A stretch of 64,000 nt of DNA from Gammaproteobacteria bacterium (GTDB taxonomy: Bacteria; Pseudomonadota; Gammaproteobacteria; Burkholderiales; Sulfuricellaceae). The stretch is from positions 171,783 to 235,782 of the forward strand of contig JAHJGO010000011.1 in NCBI GenBank assembly GCA_018824405.1. The letters are read 5' to 3'. How positions within the stretch are numbered: the first letter of the stretch is position 1; every line of letters begins with the position of its first letter. This document shows positions 36,752 through 45,906 of this stretch, piece after piece. The translations under genes and the position numbers were made by a program. The notes under the pieces were generated by a model. It did no database searches. It was not told the origin of the DNA and was given only the letters and a program-made list of their open reading frames with translations.

Positions 36752-37885
36752 ATGAAATATCTGCTGTTGCTGTTCACCGTCCTGTTTTCATCCATCACGC
36801 TTGCCGAGCAGGCCCTGCCGCTCCCCCCTGCTCCGGCTATCGCCGCGCGCGCCTACCTGCTTGCCGATTTTTCCAGCGGACGCCTGCTGGTACAACAGGG
36901 CGTCAACGACCGCGTCGAACCCGCCTCCCTGACCAAATTGATGACCGCCTACCTGACTTTCACCGCCATCAAGCAGGGCAGGCTGAAAATGGACCAGGTA
37001 CTGCCGGTTTCGGAAAAAGCCTGGCGCACCGAAGGCTCGCGCATGTTCATCGAAATGGACCGGCCGGTTACGGTGGATGAGCTGATCCATGGCATGATCA
37101 TCCAGTCCGGCAACGATGCCTGCGTCACACTGGCGGAAGGTATCGCGGGCAGCGAGGAAGTGTTTGCCCAGATGATGAACCAGCAGGCTGCTCGGCTGGG
37201 GATGAAAAACACGCATTATATGAATGCGACCGGCCTGCCGCATGCGCAGCACTACACCACGGCCTACGACCTTTCCCTGCTGGCGACTGCCATCATTCGT
37301 GACTTCCCCGAGGACTTCAAGTACTACTCGATGAAGGAGTATCGCTACAACAACATCACCCAGCCCAACCGAAACCGCCTGCTGTGGCTGGACCCCAGCG
37401 TGGACGGGATGAAGACCGGGCATACCGAATCCGCCGGCTACTGCCTCATCGCCACCGCGAAGCGCAATCCGATGCGGCTGATCTCGGTAGTGCTGGGCGC
37501 CTCTTCCGACAATGTGCGCGCGACTGAAAGCCAGAAGCTGCTGAATTACGGCTTCCAGTTCTTCAGCAGCAATCGCATTTATGCCAAAGGCCAGACCGTT
37601 TCCAAGCTGCAAGTCTGGAAGGGCAAGGAAAAAATCCTCAAGGCAGGCGTAAGTCAGGATCTGTTGCTGACCCTGCCGAAAGGACATTACAGCCGGGTCA
37701 AGGCCACCGTAACCAGCAAGCAACCCCTGCTCGCCCCGATCTCGGCGGGCCAGACTGTCGGCACCCTGCGCCTCACTCTGGATGACAAGCCGCTGGCTGA
37801 ATACCCTCTGGTGGCTCTTGAAGAAATGCCGGTTGCCAATATCTTCGGCCGTGCCTGGGACACCATCAAGCTATGGTTCAAATAG
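36752..37885 (+). CDS. D-alanyl-D-alanine carboxypeptidase (PBP5/6 type)
   Basis: 377 residues. Signal peptide 1-18, then SLTKLMT (S-x-x-K active site, about residue 53), SGNDAC (SxN, about 115) and KTGHTESAGYC (KTG, about 218). C-terminal PBP5-type beta domain and an amphipathic end (WDTIKLWFK) for membrane attachment. Trims pentapeptide side chains in the periplasm. Overlaps dat by 13 bases. Confidence 0.96.
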   Translation: MKYLLLLFTVLFSSITLAEQALPLPPAPAIAARAYLLADFSSGRLLVQQGVNDRVEPASLTKLMTAYLTFTAIKQGRLKMDQVLPVSEKAWRTEGSRMFIEMDRPVTVDELIHGMIIQSGNDACVTLAEGIAGSEEVFAQMMNQQAARLGMKNTHYMNATGLPHAQHYTTAYDLSLLATAIIRDFPEDFKYYSMKEYRYNNITQPNRNRLLWLDPSVDGMKTGHTESAGYCLIATAKRNPMRLISVVLGASSDNVRATESQKLLNYGFQFFSSNRIYAKGQTVSKLQVWKGKEKILKAGVSQDLLLTLPKGHYSRVKATVTSKQPLLAPISAGQTVGTLRLTLDDKPLAEYPLVALEEMPVANIFGRAWDTIKLWFK

Positions 37886-38736
37886 TCCATCTCAACGGGC
37901 AGTTTCTGCCGCTTGAAGAGGCTCGTGTCCCGGTGCTCGACCGCGGTTTCATCTTCGGCGATGGCGTGTACGAGGTCATTCCGGTCTATTCGCGCCACCC
38001 GTTTCGCCTGCAGGATCATCTGACACGCCTGCAGCACAGCCTGGATGGCATCCGTCTCGCCAATCCGCATAGCGATACGGAATGGGCCGTACTGGTTGGC
38101 GAACTGGTCGCGCGGAACGAGGGCGAGGATCAGTATGTTTACCTGCACATCACTCGTGGTGTAGCCAAACGCGACCATGCCTTTCCCAAGGATACGCCGC
38201 CCACGGTGTTCATGATGAGCAACCCGCTGCTGCCGCCCGATCCAGCCTTGCGGCAAAATGGCGTGGCAGCCGTCACTGCGGCGGACAATCGCTGGCTGCG
38301 CTGCGATATCAAGGCCATCTCACTGCTTCCCAATGTGTTGCTGCGACAGCAGGCCGTGGATGCCGGCACGGCGGAAACCGTGATGCTGCGCGATGGCTTC
38401 CTCAGCGAGGGCTCGGCCAGCAACATTTTCGTGGTCAAGAACGGAGTTTTACTGGCGCCACCGAAAGGCCCGCTCATGCTGCCCGGGATTACTTACGATG
38501 TAGTAATCGAGCTGGCCGCCGCCAATAGCATCGTGTTCCACGTGGAACCTGTCCCGGAAAGCACGCTGCGCAGCGCTGACGAGATATGGCTCACCTCGTC
38601 CACCAAGGAAATCCTGCCGGTCACTCACCTGGACAGCCAGGCTGTTGGCAGCGGCCTGCCGGGGCCGCTTTACCGCAAGCTGGATCAGCTCTACCAGGAT
38701 TACAAGGCAACCATCATGCGCCAGCCAGGCTTATGA
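37873..38736 (+). CDS. dat: D-amino acid aminotransferase (class IV PLP enzyme)
   Basis: 287 residues. Class IV aminotransferase with PLP lysine at position 147 (CDIKAISLLPNVL), the N-terminal VLDRGFIFGDGVYEVIPVY motif and EGSASNIFVVKNG. Likely interconverts D-alanine/D-glutamate for cell wall use, consistent with its overlap with the D-Ala-D-Ala carboxypeptidase. Branched-chain aminotransferase is the main alternative but the length and motifs favour Dat. Confidence 0.87.
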   Translation: MVQIVHLNGQFLPLEEARVPVLDRGFIFGDGVYEVIPVYSRHPFRLQDHLTRLQHSLDGIRLANPHSDTEWAVLVGELVARNEGEDQYVYLHITRGVAKRDHAFPKDTPPTVFMMSNPLLPPDPALRQNGVAAVTAADNRWLRCDIKAISLLPNVLLRQQAVDAGTAETVMLRDGFLSEGSASNIFVVKNGVLLAPPKGPLMLPGITYDVVIELAAANSIVFHVEPVPESTLRSADEIWLTSSTKEILPVTHLDSQAVGSGLPGPLYRKLDQLYQDYKATIMRQPGL

Positions 38737-38999
38737 ACGAGCCAGAAACCCTGCTGGAATTTCCCTGCTCCTTCCCCATCAAGATCATGGGGCGGACCGA
38801 GGATGGCTTCGCCAGTGCCATGCTGGAAGTGGTGCTGCGCCATGCCCCGGACTTCGATTCCGCGACCTTGGTCATGAAGGCCAGCAGCGGCAATAAATAC
38901 CTTTCCCTCACCTGCACCATCAATGCGACCTCGAAACAGCAGCTGGACGATCTGTACCGGGAAATCACGGCGCATCCGATGGTGGTAATGGCGCTTTGA
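38733..38999 (+). CDS. ybeD: YbeD family protein (DUF493)
   Basis: 88 residues. FPIKIMGRTEDGF and the C-terminal YREITAHPMVVMAL are family signatures; the fold is ACT/ferredoxin-like and thought to bind a regulatory ligand. Located between dat (ATGA overlap) and lipB, the common position. Confidence 0.94.
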   Translation: MNEPETLLEFPCSFPIKIMGRTEDGFASAMLEVVLRHAPDFDSATLVMKASSGNKYLSLTCTINATSKQQLDDLYREITAHPMVVMAL

Positions 39000-39000
39000 G

Positions 39001-39070
39001 GGTAATGGGGAATGAGTGATGAGGAATGGGGCAAACCCGCGATACCCCGCATCACCCATCACCCATCACT
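39001..39070. repeat. imperfect palindromic intergenic repeat, family B copy 2
   Basis: AGTGATG (39014-39020) pairs with CATCACT (39064-39070); the flanking text GGAATGGGG / CCCCGCATCACCCATCACCC matches family B copy 1 at 11963-12034. It covers the lipB start codon and encodes its first about 20 residues. Confidence 0.7.
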
Positions 39071-39755
39071 TATTGCCAGGAATCTCGGCCTGGTCGAATA
39101 CCGGCCCACCTTCGAGGCCATGAAAGCCTTCACGGCGCAGCGCGGGCCGGAAACGGCGGATGAAATCTGGCTATTGCAACACCCGCCCGTTTATACCCTG
39201 GGCCTTGCGGGCAAACCCGAACACCTTTTGCACACGACCGCCATTCCGGTGGTGAACATCGACCGTGGCGGCCAGATCACTTACCACGGGCCGGGCCAGA
39301 TCGTGGCCTACCTGCTGCTCGATCTGAAACGGCTGGGCATCGGGGTCAAGGAACTGGTTCGGCGTCTGGAACAGGCCATCATCGACTTGCTGGCGGAATA
39401 CGGCGTCCATGCCGAACGGCGAGACAAGGCGCCGGGCGTGTATGTGGGGGAAGCCAAGATCGCCGCGCTGGGCCTCCGGATCAAGCACAATTGCAGTTAT
39501 CACGGCCTGTGCCTCAACGTGGACATGGACCTCGCGCCTTATGCCCATATCAATCCCTGCGGCTATGCCGGGCTGAAAGTCACCCGGACGCGTGACCACG
39601 GCATCCGTGCGGATGCGGACGTGCTGGCCGACGGACTGGCGCGGCAGTTGCGGTTGCAGTTGGGATATACTGAAAAGCATATTAACCACGGGGCACACGG
39701 GGAGCACGGGGTAAACTCCGAATCCCCCGTGAGCCCCGTGCTCCCCGTGGTTTAA
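39012..39755 (+). CDS. lipB: lipoyl(octanoyl) transferase
   Basis: 247 residues. Core family motifs: [49 protein letters not shown] with catalytic Lys, and [13 protein letters not shown] with the acyl-accepting Cys in [11 protein letters not shown]. Moves octanoate from ACP to lipoate-dependent enzymes; LipA then adds sulfur. Both ends look acquired: residues 1-20 are encoded by repeat B2 and the last 25 (from NHGAHGEHG) by repeat C, so the native LipB is only the middle. Confidence 0.94.
   Translation: MSDEEWGKPAIPRITHHPSLIARNLGLVEYRPTFEAMKAFTAQRGPETADEIWLLQHPPVYTLGLAGKPEHLLHTTAIPVVNIDRGGQITYHGPGQIVAYLLLDLKRLGIGVKELVRRLEQAIIDLLAEYGVHAERRDKAPGVYVGEAKIAALGLRIKHNCSYHGLCLNVDMDLAPYAHINPCGYAGLKVTRTRDHGIRADADVLADGLARQLRLQLGYTEKHINHGAHGEHGVNSESPVSPVLPVV
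39685..39753. repeat. palindromic repeat family C at the lipB 3' end
   Basis: AACCACGGGG (39685-39694) pairs perfectly with CCCCGTGGTT (39744-39753), with more imperfect pairing of GGGGCACACGGGGAGCACGGGG against its complement inside. It encodes the LipB C-terminal tail and its stop codon, and ends 15 bases before lipA. Confidence 0.85.
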
Positions 39756-39768
39756 TTTTAGGTTTCCC

Positions 39769-40698
39769 ATGGCAGATCCCAAACTCCACAAAGGCGCGGC
39801 CAAGACCTCGCGCATCCCGATCAAGATCGTGCCCCAGGAACCCTTGCGCAAGCCGGCCTGGATACGCACCAAAATTTCCTCTGGCGGAAAATTCGGCGAG
39901 ATCAAACAGATTCTGCGCGACAATAATCTGCACACGGTGTGCGAGGAAGCCGCTTGCCCTAACATCGGAGAATGTTTCAGCCACGGCACCGCCACCTTCA
40001 TGATCCTGGGCGACCTGTGCACACGGCGCTGCCCGTTCTGCGACGTGGGCCACGGCAAGCCATTGCCGCCTGACCCAAACGAGCCGGAACAACTGGCGCG
40101 CACCATCGCTGCCATGAAGCTGAAATACGTGGTCATCACCAGTGTGGATCGCGACGACCTGCGCGATGGCGGGGCCGGACATTTCGCCGCCTGCATCAAG
40201 GCCGTGCGTTGGGCCTCTCCAGATACCCGGATCGAAGTGCTGGTGCCGGATTTCCGAGGCCGTCTGGAAACTGCACTGGAGATTCTCGGCAACGAGCCGC
40301 CGGATGTGCTCAATCACAATCTAGAAACCGTGCCGCGCCTCTACAAGCAGGCCAGGCCTGGCGCGGACTATGCCCACTCGCTGCAATTGTTGCAGGCTTT
40401 CAAACGTATCCACCCGGGCATTCCCACAAAATCCGGCCTGATGGTCGGCCTGGGCGAAACGGATGAAGAAATTCTGAACGTGATGCGCGATCTGCGCACT
40501 CACGAGGTGGACATGCTTACCATCGGCCAGTACTTGCAGCCTTCGCGTCACCACCTGCCAGTCACGCGCTTTGTGCCGCCGGAGCAATTCGAGGTATTTT
40601 CTCAGGCGGCCAGGGAAATGGGTTTCAGGAATGCGGCATGCGGGCCGATGGTGCGTTCGAGCTACCATGCCGATCTGCAGGCGCATGATCTGGCCTGA
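39769..40698 (+). CDS. lipA: lipoyl synthase
   Basis: 309 residues, radical SAM. Auxiliary cluster motif [12 protein letters not shown] (C-x4-C-x5-C, about 58-69) and radical [11 protein letters not shown] (about 84-91), ending with [11 protein letters not shown]. Inserts two sulfurs into the octanoyl chain delivered by LipB, whose gene is just upstream. Confidence 0.98.
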   Translation: MADPKLHKGAAKTSRIPIKIVPQEPLRKPAWIRTKISSGGKFGEIKQILRDNNLHTVCEEAACPNIGECFSHGTATFMILGDLCTRRCPFCDVGHGKPLPPDPNEPEQLARTIAAMKLKYVVITSVDRDDLRDGGAGHFAACIKAVRWASPDTRIEVLVPDFRGRLETALEILGNEPPDVLNHNLETVPRLYKQARPGADYAHSLQLLQAFKRIHPGIPTKSGLMVGLGETDEEILNVMRDLRTHEVDMLTIGQYLQPSRHHLPVTRFVPPEQFEVFSQAAREMGFRNAACGPMVRSSYHADLQAHDLA

Positions 40699-40734
40699 AT
40701 GCAGTATTCATTTGCGCAAAAATCGGAGTAAACA

Positions 40735-41217
40735 GTGATTAACAATGACGTATTGCGCAGCATCCGCTATGCACTGGATCTCAGCGATGTAAAAGTCGGG
40801 GAGATAATGCGGCTGGCCGAGCGCGACATCGCCCAAGCTGACGTCGCGAACCTGCTCAGGAAGGAAGACGAGGCCGGTTTTGTCGAGTGCGGTGCGGATG
40901 TACTGGTTTCGTTTCTGGACGGCCTGATCATTTACAGAAGAGGCAAGATGGAGCCCAGGCCGGGGCAGGAGGACAAAAAACCGGAGCGGCATCTGACCAA
41001 TAACGCCATCCTGAAAAAGCTGCGCGTCGCCTTTGAACTGAAGGAAGAGGACATGCATAAAGTTCTGGAAATGGCCGGATTCAGCGTTTCCAAGCCTGAA
41101 CTGAGCGCTTTGTTCCGGCAAAAGGGCCACAAAAACTACCGGGCCTGCGGCGACCAGCTTCTCAGGAATTTCCTCAAGGGCCTGGTTATCCGGCATCGAG
41201 TGGATCAGCAGCAATGA
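40735..41217 (+). CDS. DUF1456 family protein (YehS-like)
   Basis: 160 residues from a GTG start with RBS CGGAG. Two tandem repeats of the DUF1456 module (NNDVLRSIRYALDLSD and NNAILKKLRVAFELKE), each a small helical domain with the pattern LSALFRQKGHKNYR. Function unknown. Overlaps the RIO kinase gene by four bases. Confidence 0.9.
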   Translation: MINNDVLRSIRYALDLSDVKVGEIMRLAERDIAQADVANLLRKEDEAGFVECGADVLVSFLDGLIIYRRGKMEPRPGQEDKKPERHLTNNAILKKLRVAFELKEEDMHKVLEMAGFSVSKPELSALFRQKGHKNYRACGDQLLRNFLKGLVIRHRVDQQQ

Positions 41218-42062
41218 AAATTCCCAACAGACTTCAGCCTCTGGTCGAAGACGGTCTGGTCGATGATGTCGTCCGCCAGCTCATGAGCGGCAAGGAGGCG
41301 ATGGTTTTCGTGGTGCGCTGCGGGGAAGAGGTTCGCTGCGCCAAGGTTTACAAGGAAGCCAATAAGCGCAGCTTCCGCCAGAGCGTGGATTACACCGAAG
41401 GCCGCAAGGTCAGGAACAGCCGCCAGGCGCGCGCCATGGAGAAGGGCTCGCGCTATGGACGCCAGGCGCAAGAGGAGGCATGGCAGAGCGCTGAAGTGGA
41501 TGCCCTGTACCGCCTCGCCGCGGCCGGCGTACGCGTGCCCAAGCCTTACAACTTTCACGAGGGCGTGCTGCTTATGGAACTGGTGACCGACATCGACGGT
41601 AATGCCGCCCCGCGGCTAAATGACGTGGTGCTGACGGAGGAGCTGGCGCGCGCCTACCATCACGCCCTGCTTCAGGAAGTGGTGCGCATGCTGTGCGCTG
41701 GCGTGGTCCATGGCGATCTGTCTGAATTCAACATCCTGGTCGGGGCTGACGGGCCGGTCATCATCGATTTGCCGCAAGCGGTTGATGCCGCGGGAAACAA
41801 GAACGCCAGCAGCATGCTGGAACGGGATGTTGAAAACCTGACGAACTACTTTGGACGTTTCGCGCCGGCGCTGCGCAAGACGGATTATGGCAAGGAAATC
41901 TGGTCGCTCTACGAGAAGGGCGAGCTGCATACCGAGGTCAAGCTGACCGGCCGCTTCGAACGCATCGAAAAGCCCGCCGATCTCGGCGGGGTGATGCGGG
42001 AAATCAATGCAGCACTCGCCGCAGAGGCGGCACGACAGCGCCCGCAGGAAACGGAACAGTAG
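41214..42062 (+). CDS. RIO-type serine protein kinase
   Basis: 282 residues. RIO kinase signatures: P-loop-like SGKEAMVFVV, catalytic loop VVHGDLSEFNILV (HGDxSxxN) and metal-binding IIDLPQAVD. Bacterial RIO-like kinases of this PA4780 type have unknown substrates. Coupled to the DUF1456 gene by ATGA overlap. Confidence 0.9.
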   Translation: MKIPNRLQPLVEDGLVDDVVRQLMSGKEAMVFVVRCGEEVRCAKVYKEANKRSFRQSVDYTEGRKVRNSRQARAMEKGSRYGRQAQEEAWQSAEVDALYRLAAAGVRVPKPYNFHEGVLLMELVTDIDGNAAPRLNDVVLTEELARAYHHALLQEVVRMLCAGVVHGDLSEFNILVGADGPVIIDLPQAVDAAGNKNASSMLERDVENLTNYFGRFAPALRKTDYGKEIWSLYEKGELHTEVKLTGRFERIEKPADLGGVMREINAALAAEAARQRPQETEQ

Positions 42063-42077
42063 GTTTCCCGATTCAGG

Positions 42078-42419
42078 ATGAATGCATTCGTTGCCAATGT
42101 TGATAGCGCTGAGGCTATATCCTGTGCGACCTGTGAAGCCTGCTGCTGCCGGCTGGAAGTTTTGCTGATGGCTGGTGACGATATTCCCCACCGACTGACG
42201 GCAGTGAACCCGTGGGGCGGGTGGGTGATGGCGCGCCTGGATGATGGCTGGTGCGCAGCCCTGGACAGAAACACCATGCTTTGCACAATATACGAGCGCA
42301 GGCCCTGGATCTGTGGCGATTATCAGGCAGGGGCGAGCGATTGTCTTGAACAGCGTGGCCAGCTTGACCCCCAGGGTGTTGCCACGCATGACATTGTCGC
42401 AACTCAAAAAGTGGTGTAG
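42078..42419 (+). CDS. YkgJ-family cysteine cluster protein
   Basis: 113 residues. Cysteines in CATCEACCC, the single CAALD, CTIYERRPWICGDY and DCL match the YkgJ/CxxCxxCC zinc- or iron-sulfur-binding family. Role unknown. Separated by 15 bases from the RIO kinase gene. Confidence 0.87.
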   Translation: MNAFVANVDSAEAISCATCEACCCRLEVLLMAGDDIPHRLTAVNPWGGWVMARLDDGWCAALDRNTMLCTIYERRPWICGDYQAGASDCLEQRGQLDPQGVATHDIVATQKVV

Positions 42420-42431
42420 GGTAAGTACCCC

Positions 42432-42752
42432 ATGAAAATCCGGTCGCAACTTCTGCCATTTCTGCTGCTTGCCTTTGCCTTGCTGTTCGTACAGCAAGGC
42501 GCGGCGATTCACGCCCTGTCGCATCTGGCCGAGTCTCTGCCCAGCCACTCCCAGCAGGATAAACAACTCCCGCATTCGCCGGCCTGCGACAAATGTGTAG
42601 TGTATGCCAACATTGGCACTGCACTTGCCTCCAGTGCATTGCTTATTCCAGCCGCAGTTGCCAAAATCTCCCACCTGGCGATTACCCTCCCGGCACTACT
42701 GCCACAACCCGTCAGGCTTTACCACGCAAGAGCTCCTCCCTCTCTCGTCTGA
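42432..42752 (+). CDS. secreted/membrane hypothetical protein with His-Ser-His and CxxC, ahead of the metal-uptake genes
   Basis: 106 residues with an N-terminal signal or anchor (LLPFLLLAFALLFVQQGAA), HALSHLAESLPSHSQQ and PACDKCVVYANIGTAL. This HxLSH ... CxxC pattern resembles DUF2946-like small metal-related proteins. Its position 60 bases before the porin and zinc-type ABC genes suggests a metal link, which is inference. Confidence 0.6.
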   Translation: MKIRSQLLPFLLLAFALLFVQQGAAIHALSHLAESLPSHSQQDKQLPHSPACDKCVVYANIGTALASSALLIPAAVAKISHLAITLPALLPQPVRLYHARAPPSLV

Positions 42753-42812
42753 ATAACATCTTCAAGCGGCCTTGATGGCCTTTATTGAACCTTTGTTCTG
42801 ACGAGGTATTCC

Positions 42813-44192
42813 ATGTTTAGACGCAATATTATTGCGTCCGGCATCGCATTGATGCTGGGCGCTCCCCTGTCCGCGCTGGCTGCGGACAATGCAGAAATTC
42901 TGCAAATCCGCAACGAAATCGAATCCATGAAGCAGAGCTACGAAGCACGCATCAAAGCACTGGAACAGCGGTTGCAGCGCGCCGAAAGTGTTGCCGCCAA
43001 GGCAGATATCCATTCAACTCAGGCCGAACCTGCCGCAGAACAAGCCACAGCAAGCAAGGTGCCCACTGTCGGCAATGCTTTCAATCCGGCTATTTCGCTG
43101 ATTCTGTCCGGTACTTATACCAATCTGTCACAAGATCCGGCGGACTATCGCATTACCGACTTCATCCCTGGCGGAGAGATTGAGCCGGGCTCCCGTGGTT
43201 TCAGTCTAGCCGAATCAGAACTGATAGTGAGCGCCAACATTGATCCCAATTTCTATGGCTATCTGACCCTCGCCCTGTCACCGGAAAATACACTGGGCGT
43301 GGAAGAGGCGGCGATCCAGACCACCACCCTGGGGCATGGGTTAACCGCCAAGGCCGGGCGCTTTTACTCCGGTATCGGCTACCTCAACGAACAGCATCCC
43401 CACTCATGGGACTTCGTCGATGCTCCGCTCGCCTACAAGGCTTTCCTCGGACGCCAGTATGGTAATGACGGGATGCAGCTGAAGTGGATCGCTCCGACGG
43501 ACACCTTCCTCGAGTTCGGTGCAGAGGCCGGGCGCGGCAGCAACTTCCCTGGCTCGGAGCGCAACAAGAATGGTGTTGGTTCGTATGCCCTGTTTGCCCA
43601 CCTGGGTGATGATGTCGGCACGGATCACAGCTGGCGTGCCGGTATTTCCTATTTGCATAACACGGCCAAGGAGCGGACATATGACGACCTCGACAATGCC
43701 GGCAACATGGTCAGCAACACGCTGGATGGCAACAGCAAATTGTGGCTGGCGGATTTCGTGTGGAAATGGGCGCCCAATGGCAACCCGGCCTACCGCAATT
43801 TCAAGTTGCAGGGTGAATATTTCCGCCACCAGGAAAGTGGTGACCTGACCTTCGATACGGCCAATCTCGCGAGCATCGACCGCTACAGCGCCACTCAGTC
43901 CGGCTGGTACCTGCAAGGGGTTTACCAGTTCATGCCGCACTGGCGGGTGGGCCTGCGTGCCGACCGGCTCGATAGCGGTACGGTGGATTATGGTGTCAGC
44001 AATAGCGTGAATCTGAGCGGGTCCGCCTACAACCCCTCACGCAACAGCCTGATGGTCGATTATTCCTCAAGCGAATACAGCCGTGTGCGCCTGCAACTGG
44101 CACAGGACAAATCGCGCGAGGGCGTCACGGATAACCAGGTTTTCCTGCAATACATCATGAGCCTGGGCGCTCATGGCGCGCACAAATTCTAG
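42813..44192 (+). CDS. outer-membrane porin-like protein linked to metal uptake
   Basis: 459 residues: signal peptide 1-23, coiled-coil region 25-60 (IRNEIESMKQSYEARIKALEQ), Ala-rich linker, then a beta-barrel ending in a terminal phenylalanine (AHKF) as outer-membrane barrels do. Such barrels occur next to zinc ABC genes. Here it precedes a ZnuA-type binding protein by nine bases. The cargo is unproven. Confidence 0.75.
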   Translation: MFRRNIIASGIALMLGAPLSALAADNAEILQIRNEIESMKQSYEARIKALEQRLQRAESVAAKADIHSTQAEPAAEQATASKVPTVGNAFNPAISLILSGTYTNLSQDPADYRITDFIPGGEIEPGSRGFSLAESELIVSANIDPNFYGYLTLALSPENTLGVEEAAIQTTTLGHGLTAKAGRFYSGIGYLNEQHPHSWDFVDAPLAYKAFLGRQYGNDGMQLKWIAPTDTFLEFGAEAGRGSNFPGSERNKNGVGSYALFAHLGDDVGTDHSWRAGISYLHNTAKERTYDDLDNAGNMVSNTLDGNSKLWLADFVWKWAPNGNPAYRNFKLQGEYFRHQESGDLTFDTANLASIDRYSATQSGWYLQGVYQFMPHWRVGLRADRLDSGTVDYGVSNSVNLSGSAYNPSRNSLMVDYSSSEYSRVRLQLAQDKSREGVTDNQVFLQYIMSLGAHGAHKF

Positions 44193-44201
44193 GGAGCTGC
44201 C

Positions 44202-45110
44202 ATGCTGAAGCAAATGCTGAAAATTTCACTGCTGTCTGTGCTGGCCGCAATTTCATTCCCTGCCCTGGCCGGGCTCAATATTGTTGCCTGTGAGCCCGAG
44301 TGGGGGGCGCTTGCCACCGAACTGGGCGGCGACAGGGTCAAGGTGTACAACGCCACCACCGCCCAGCAGGACCCGCACCACATCCAGGCCCGACCCATCC
44401 TGCTCGCCCGCGTCCGCAACACGGACCTGCTGGTCTGCACCGGCGCGGAGCTGGAAGCCGGCTGGCTGCCGATACTGCTGCGACAGTCGAGCAACGGCAA
44501 TATCCAGCCGGGCAAGCCGGGCTATTTCGAGGCCGCGACTTACGTTCAGAAACTGGAAATTCCGGCCCGCCTTGACCGGGCCGAAGGGGATGTCCATGCC
44601 GCTGGCAATCCCCACATCCATACCGATCCGCGCAATATAGCCCTGGTGGCGGATGCGCTGGCCAAGCGTCTGGCCCAGCTCGACCCTGCCAGTGCCTCCT
44701 ACTATCAGTTGCGTCACCGGGCCTTTACGGGCAAATGGCAAACCGCCATCCAGCGTTGGGAAAAACAGGCTATCCCGCTCAAGGGCATGCCGGTCGTGGT
44801 GCAACACAAGGCTTTTCCCTACCTCAGCCGCTGGCTTGGTCTGCAGGAAATCGCCGTACTGGAACCCAGGCCTGGGGTTGAGCCGAGCAGCGGCCATTTG
44901 GGTGAAGTGCTGGCACAGATCTCACGGCAGCCGGTGAAAATGGTTCTGCGTGCCGCCTATCAGGATGGGCGGCCTTCTGAATGGCTGGCTGAAAAAGCCA
45001 AAATCCAGGCGGTGGCGCTGCCCTTTACCGTGGGCGGGTCGGAGCAGGCACAGGATCTGTTCAGCCTGTTTGACGACACCCTCCAGAAATTGCAGGCAGC
45101 CGCAAAATGA
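44202..45110 (+). CDS. metal ABC transporter substrate-binding protein (ZnuA/TroA type)
   Basis: 302 residues with a signal peptide (1-23) and the cluster A-1 fold. Likely metal ligands are in DPHHIQARP (near 63-66), NPHIHTDPRN (near 132-138), QHKAFPYLSRW and the C-terminal domain. The usual His-rich acidic loop of zinc-specific ZnuA is missing, so manganese or zinc are both possible. RBS AGGGAGC. Overlaps the permease gene. Confidence 0.9.
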   Translation: MLKQMLKISLLSVLAAISFPALAGLNIVACEPEWGALATELGGDRVKVYNATTAQQDPHHIQARPILLARVRNTDLLVCTGAELEAGWLPILLRQSSNGNIQPGKPGYFEAATYVQKLEIPARLDRAEGDVHAAGNPHIHTDPRNIALVADALAKRLAQLDPASASYYQLRHRAFTGKWQTAIQRWEKQAIPLKGMPVVVQHKAFPYLSRWLGLQEIAVLEPRPGVEPSSGHLGEVLAQISRQPVKMVLRAAYQDGRPSEWLAEKAKIQAVALPFTVGGSEQAQDLFSLFDDTLQKLQAAAK

Positions 45111-45889
45111 ATATTGATCTGAGCCTGCTGCTGCCCGCTTTCCTGGCGGGTCTGCTGGTGCTTGCCACCCACGTGCCCATGGGCATGCAGGTACTGGCGC
45201 GGGGGATCGTGTTCATCGATCTTGCGGTGGCCCAGATTGCCGGGCTGGGAGTGATCGCCGCCGACCGCCTGGGCTTCGAGTCCCAAGGCTGGGCGGTGCA
45301 GCTTGCCGCCGTGAGCGCGGCACTGGCCGGAGCGGCTATCCTTACTTTCACCGAGAAACGCTGGCCGGAAGTGCAGGAAGCGCTGATCGGCACCCTGTTT
45401 GTTCTGGCGGCCAGCGGCGGGGCTTTGTTGCTGGCGGATAATCCACACGGCGGAGAACATCTCAAGGATTTGCTGGTCGGACAGATTCTATGGGTCAATC
45501 CTTCTCAGCTCTGGCCGGTGGCGCTGCTGACTGCGGTTTTGCTGGTAGCATGGGGGCGCTGGCGGGACAGGCTTGGGCGCTTCGGGTTTTACGGGCTGTT
45601 CGCTTTTGCAGTCACCGCCTCGGTGCAACTGGTCGGCGTGTACCTGGTTTTTGCCAGCCTGGTCATTCCGGCGCTTGCCACCCGCCATTACTCCCAGCGC
45701 CAGCGCCTGCCCGTGGCTTATTTGCTGGGCGCCGCCAGCTATGCGGCAGGCCTGGCAATTTCAGCCTGGGCAGATCTGCCGCCTGGTGCCGTTATCGTCT
45801 GGAGCATTGCACTGCTTGGCACATTTTTCTATTGGGCCGCACCGGTTTCAGGCAATCCCCTATTGAGTGTTCCGCCCGATCGTGTCTAA
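45107..45889 (+). CDS. metal ABC transporter permease (ZnuB type)
   Basis: 260 residues, about eight transmembrane helices, ABC-3 permease family. The region IVFIDLAVAQIAGLGVIAADRLG carries the EAA-like cytoplasmic contact, and ADNPHGGEHLKDLLVGQILWV is typical of the group. Works with the preceding binding protein, but no ATPase gene lies nearby in this window. Confidence 0.9.
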   Translation: MNIDLSLLLPAFLAGLLVLATHVPMGMQVLARGIVFIDLAVAQIAGLGVIAADRLGFESQGWAVQLAAVSAALAGAAILTFTEKRWPEVQEALIGTLFVLAASGGALLLADNPHGGEHLKDLLVGQILWVNPSQLWPVALLTAVLLVAWGRWRDRLGRFGFYGLFAFAVTASVQLVGVYLVFASLVIPALATRHYSQRQRLPVAYLLGAASYAAGLAISAWADLPPGAVIVWSIALLGTFFYWAAPVSGNPLLSVPPDRV

Positions 45890-45906
45890 AATGATGTGCT
45901 TATAAG

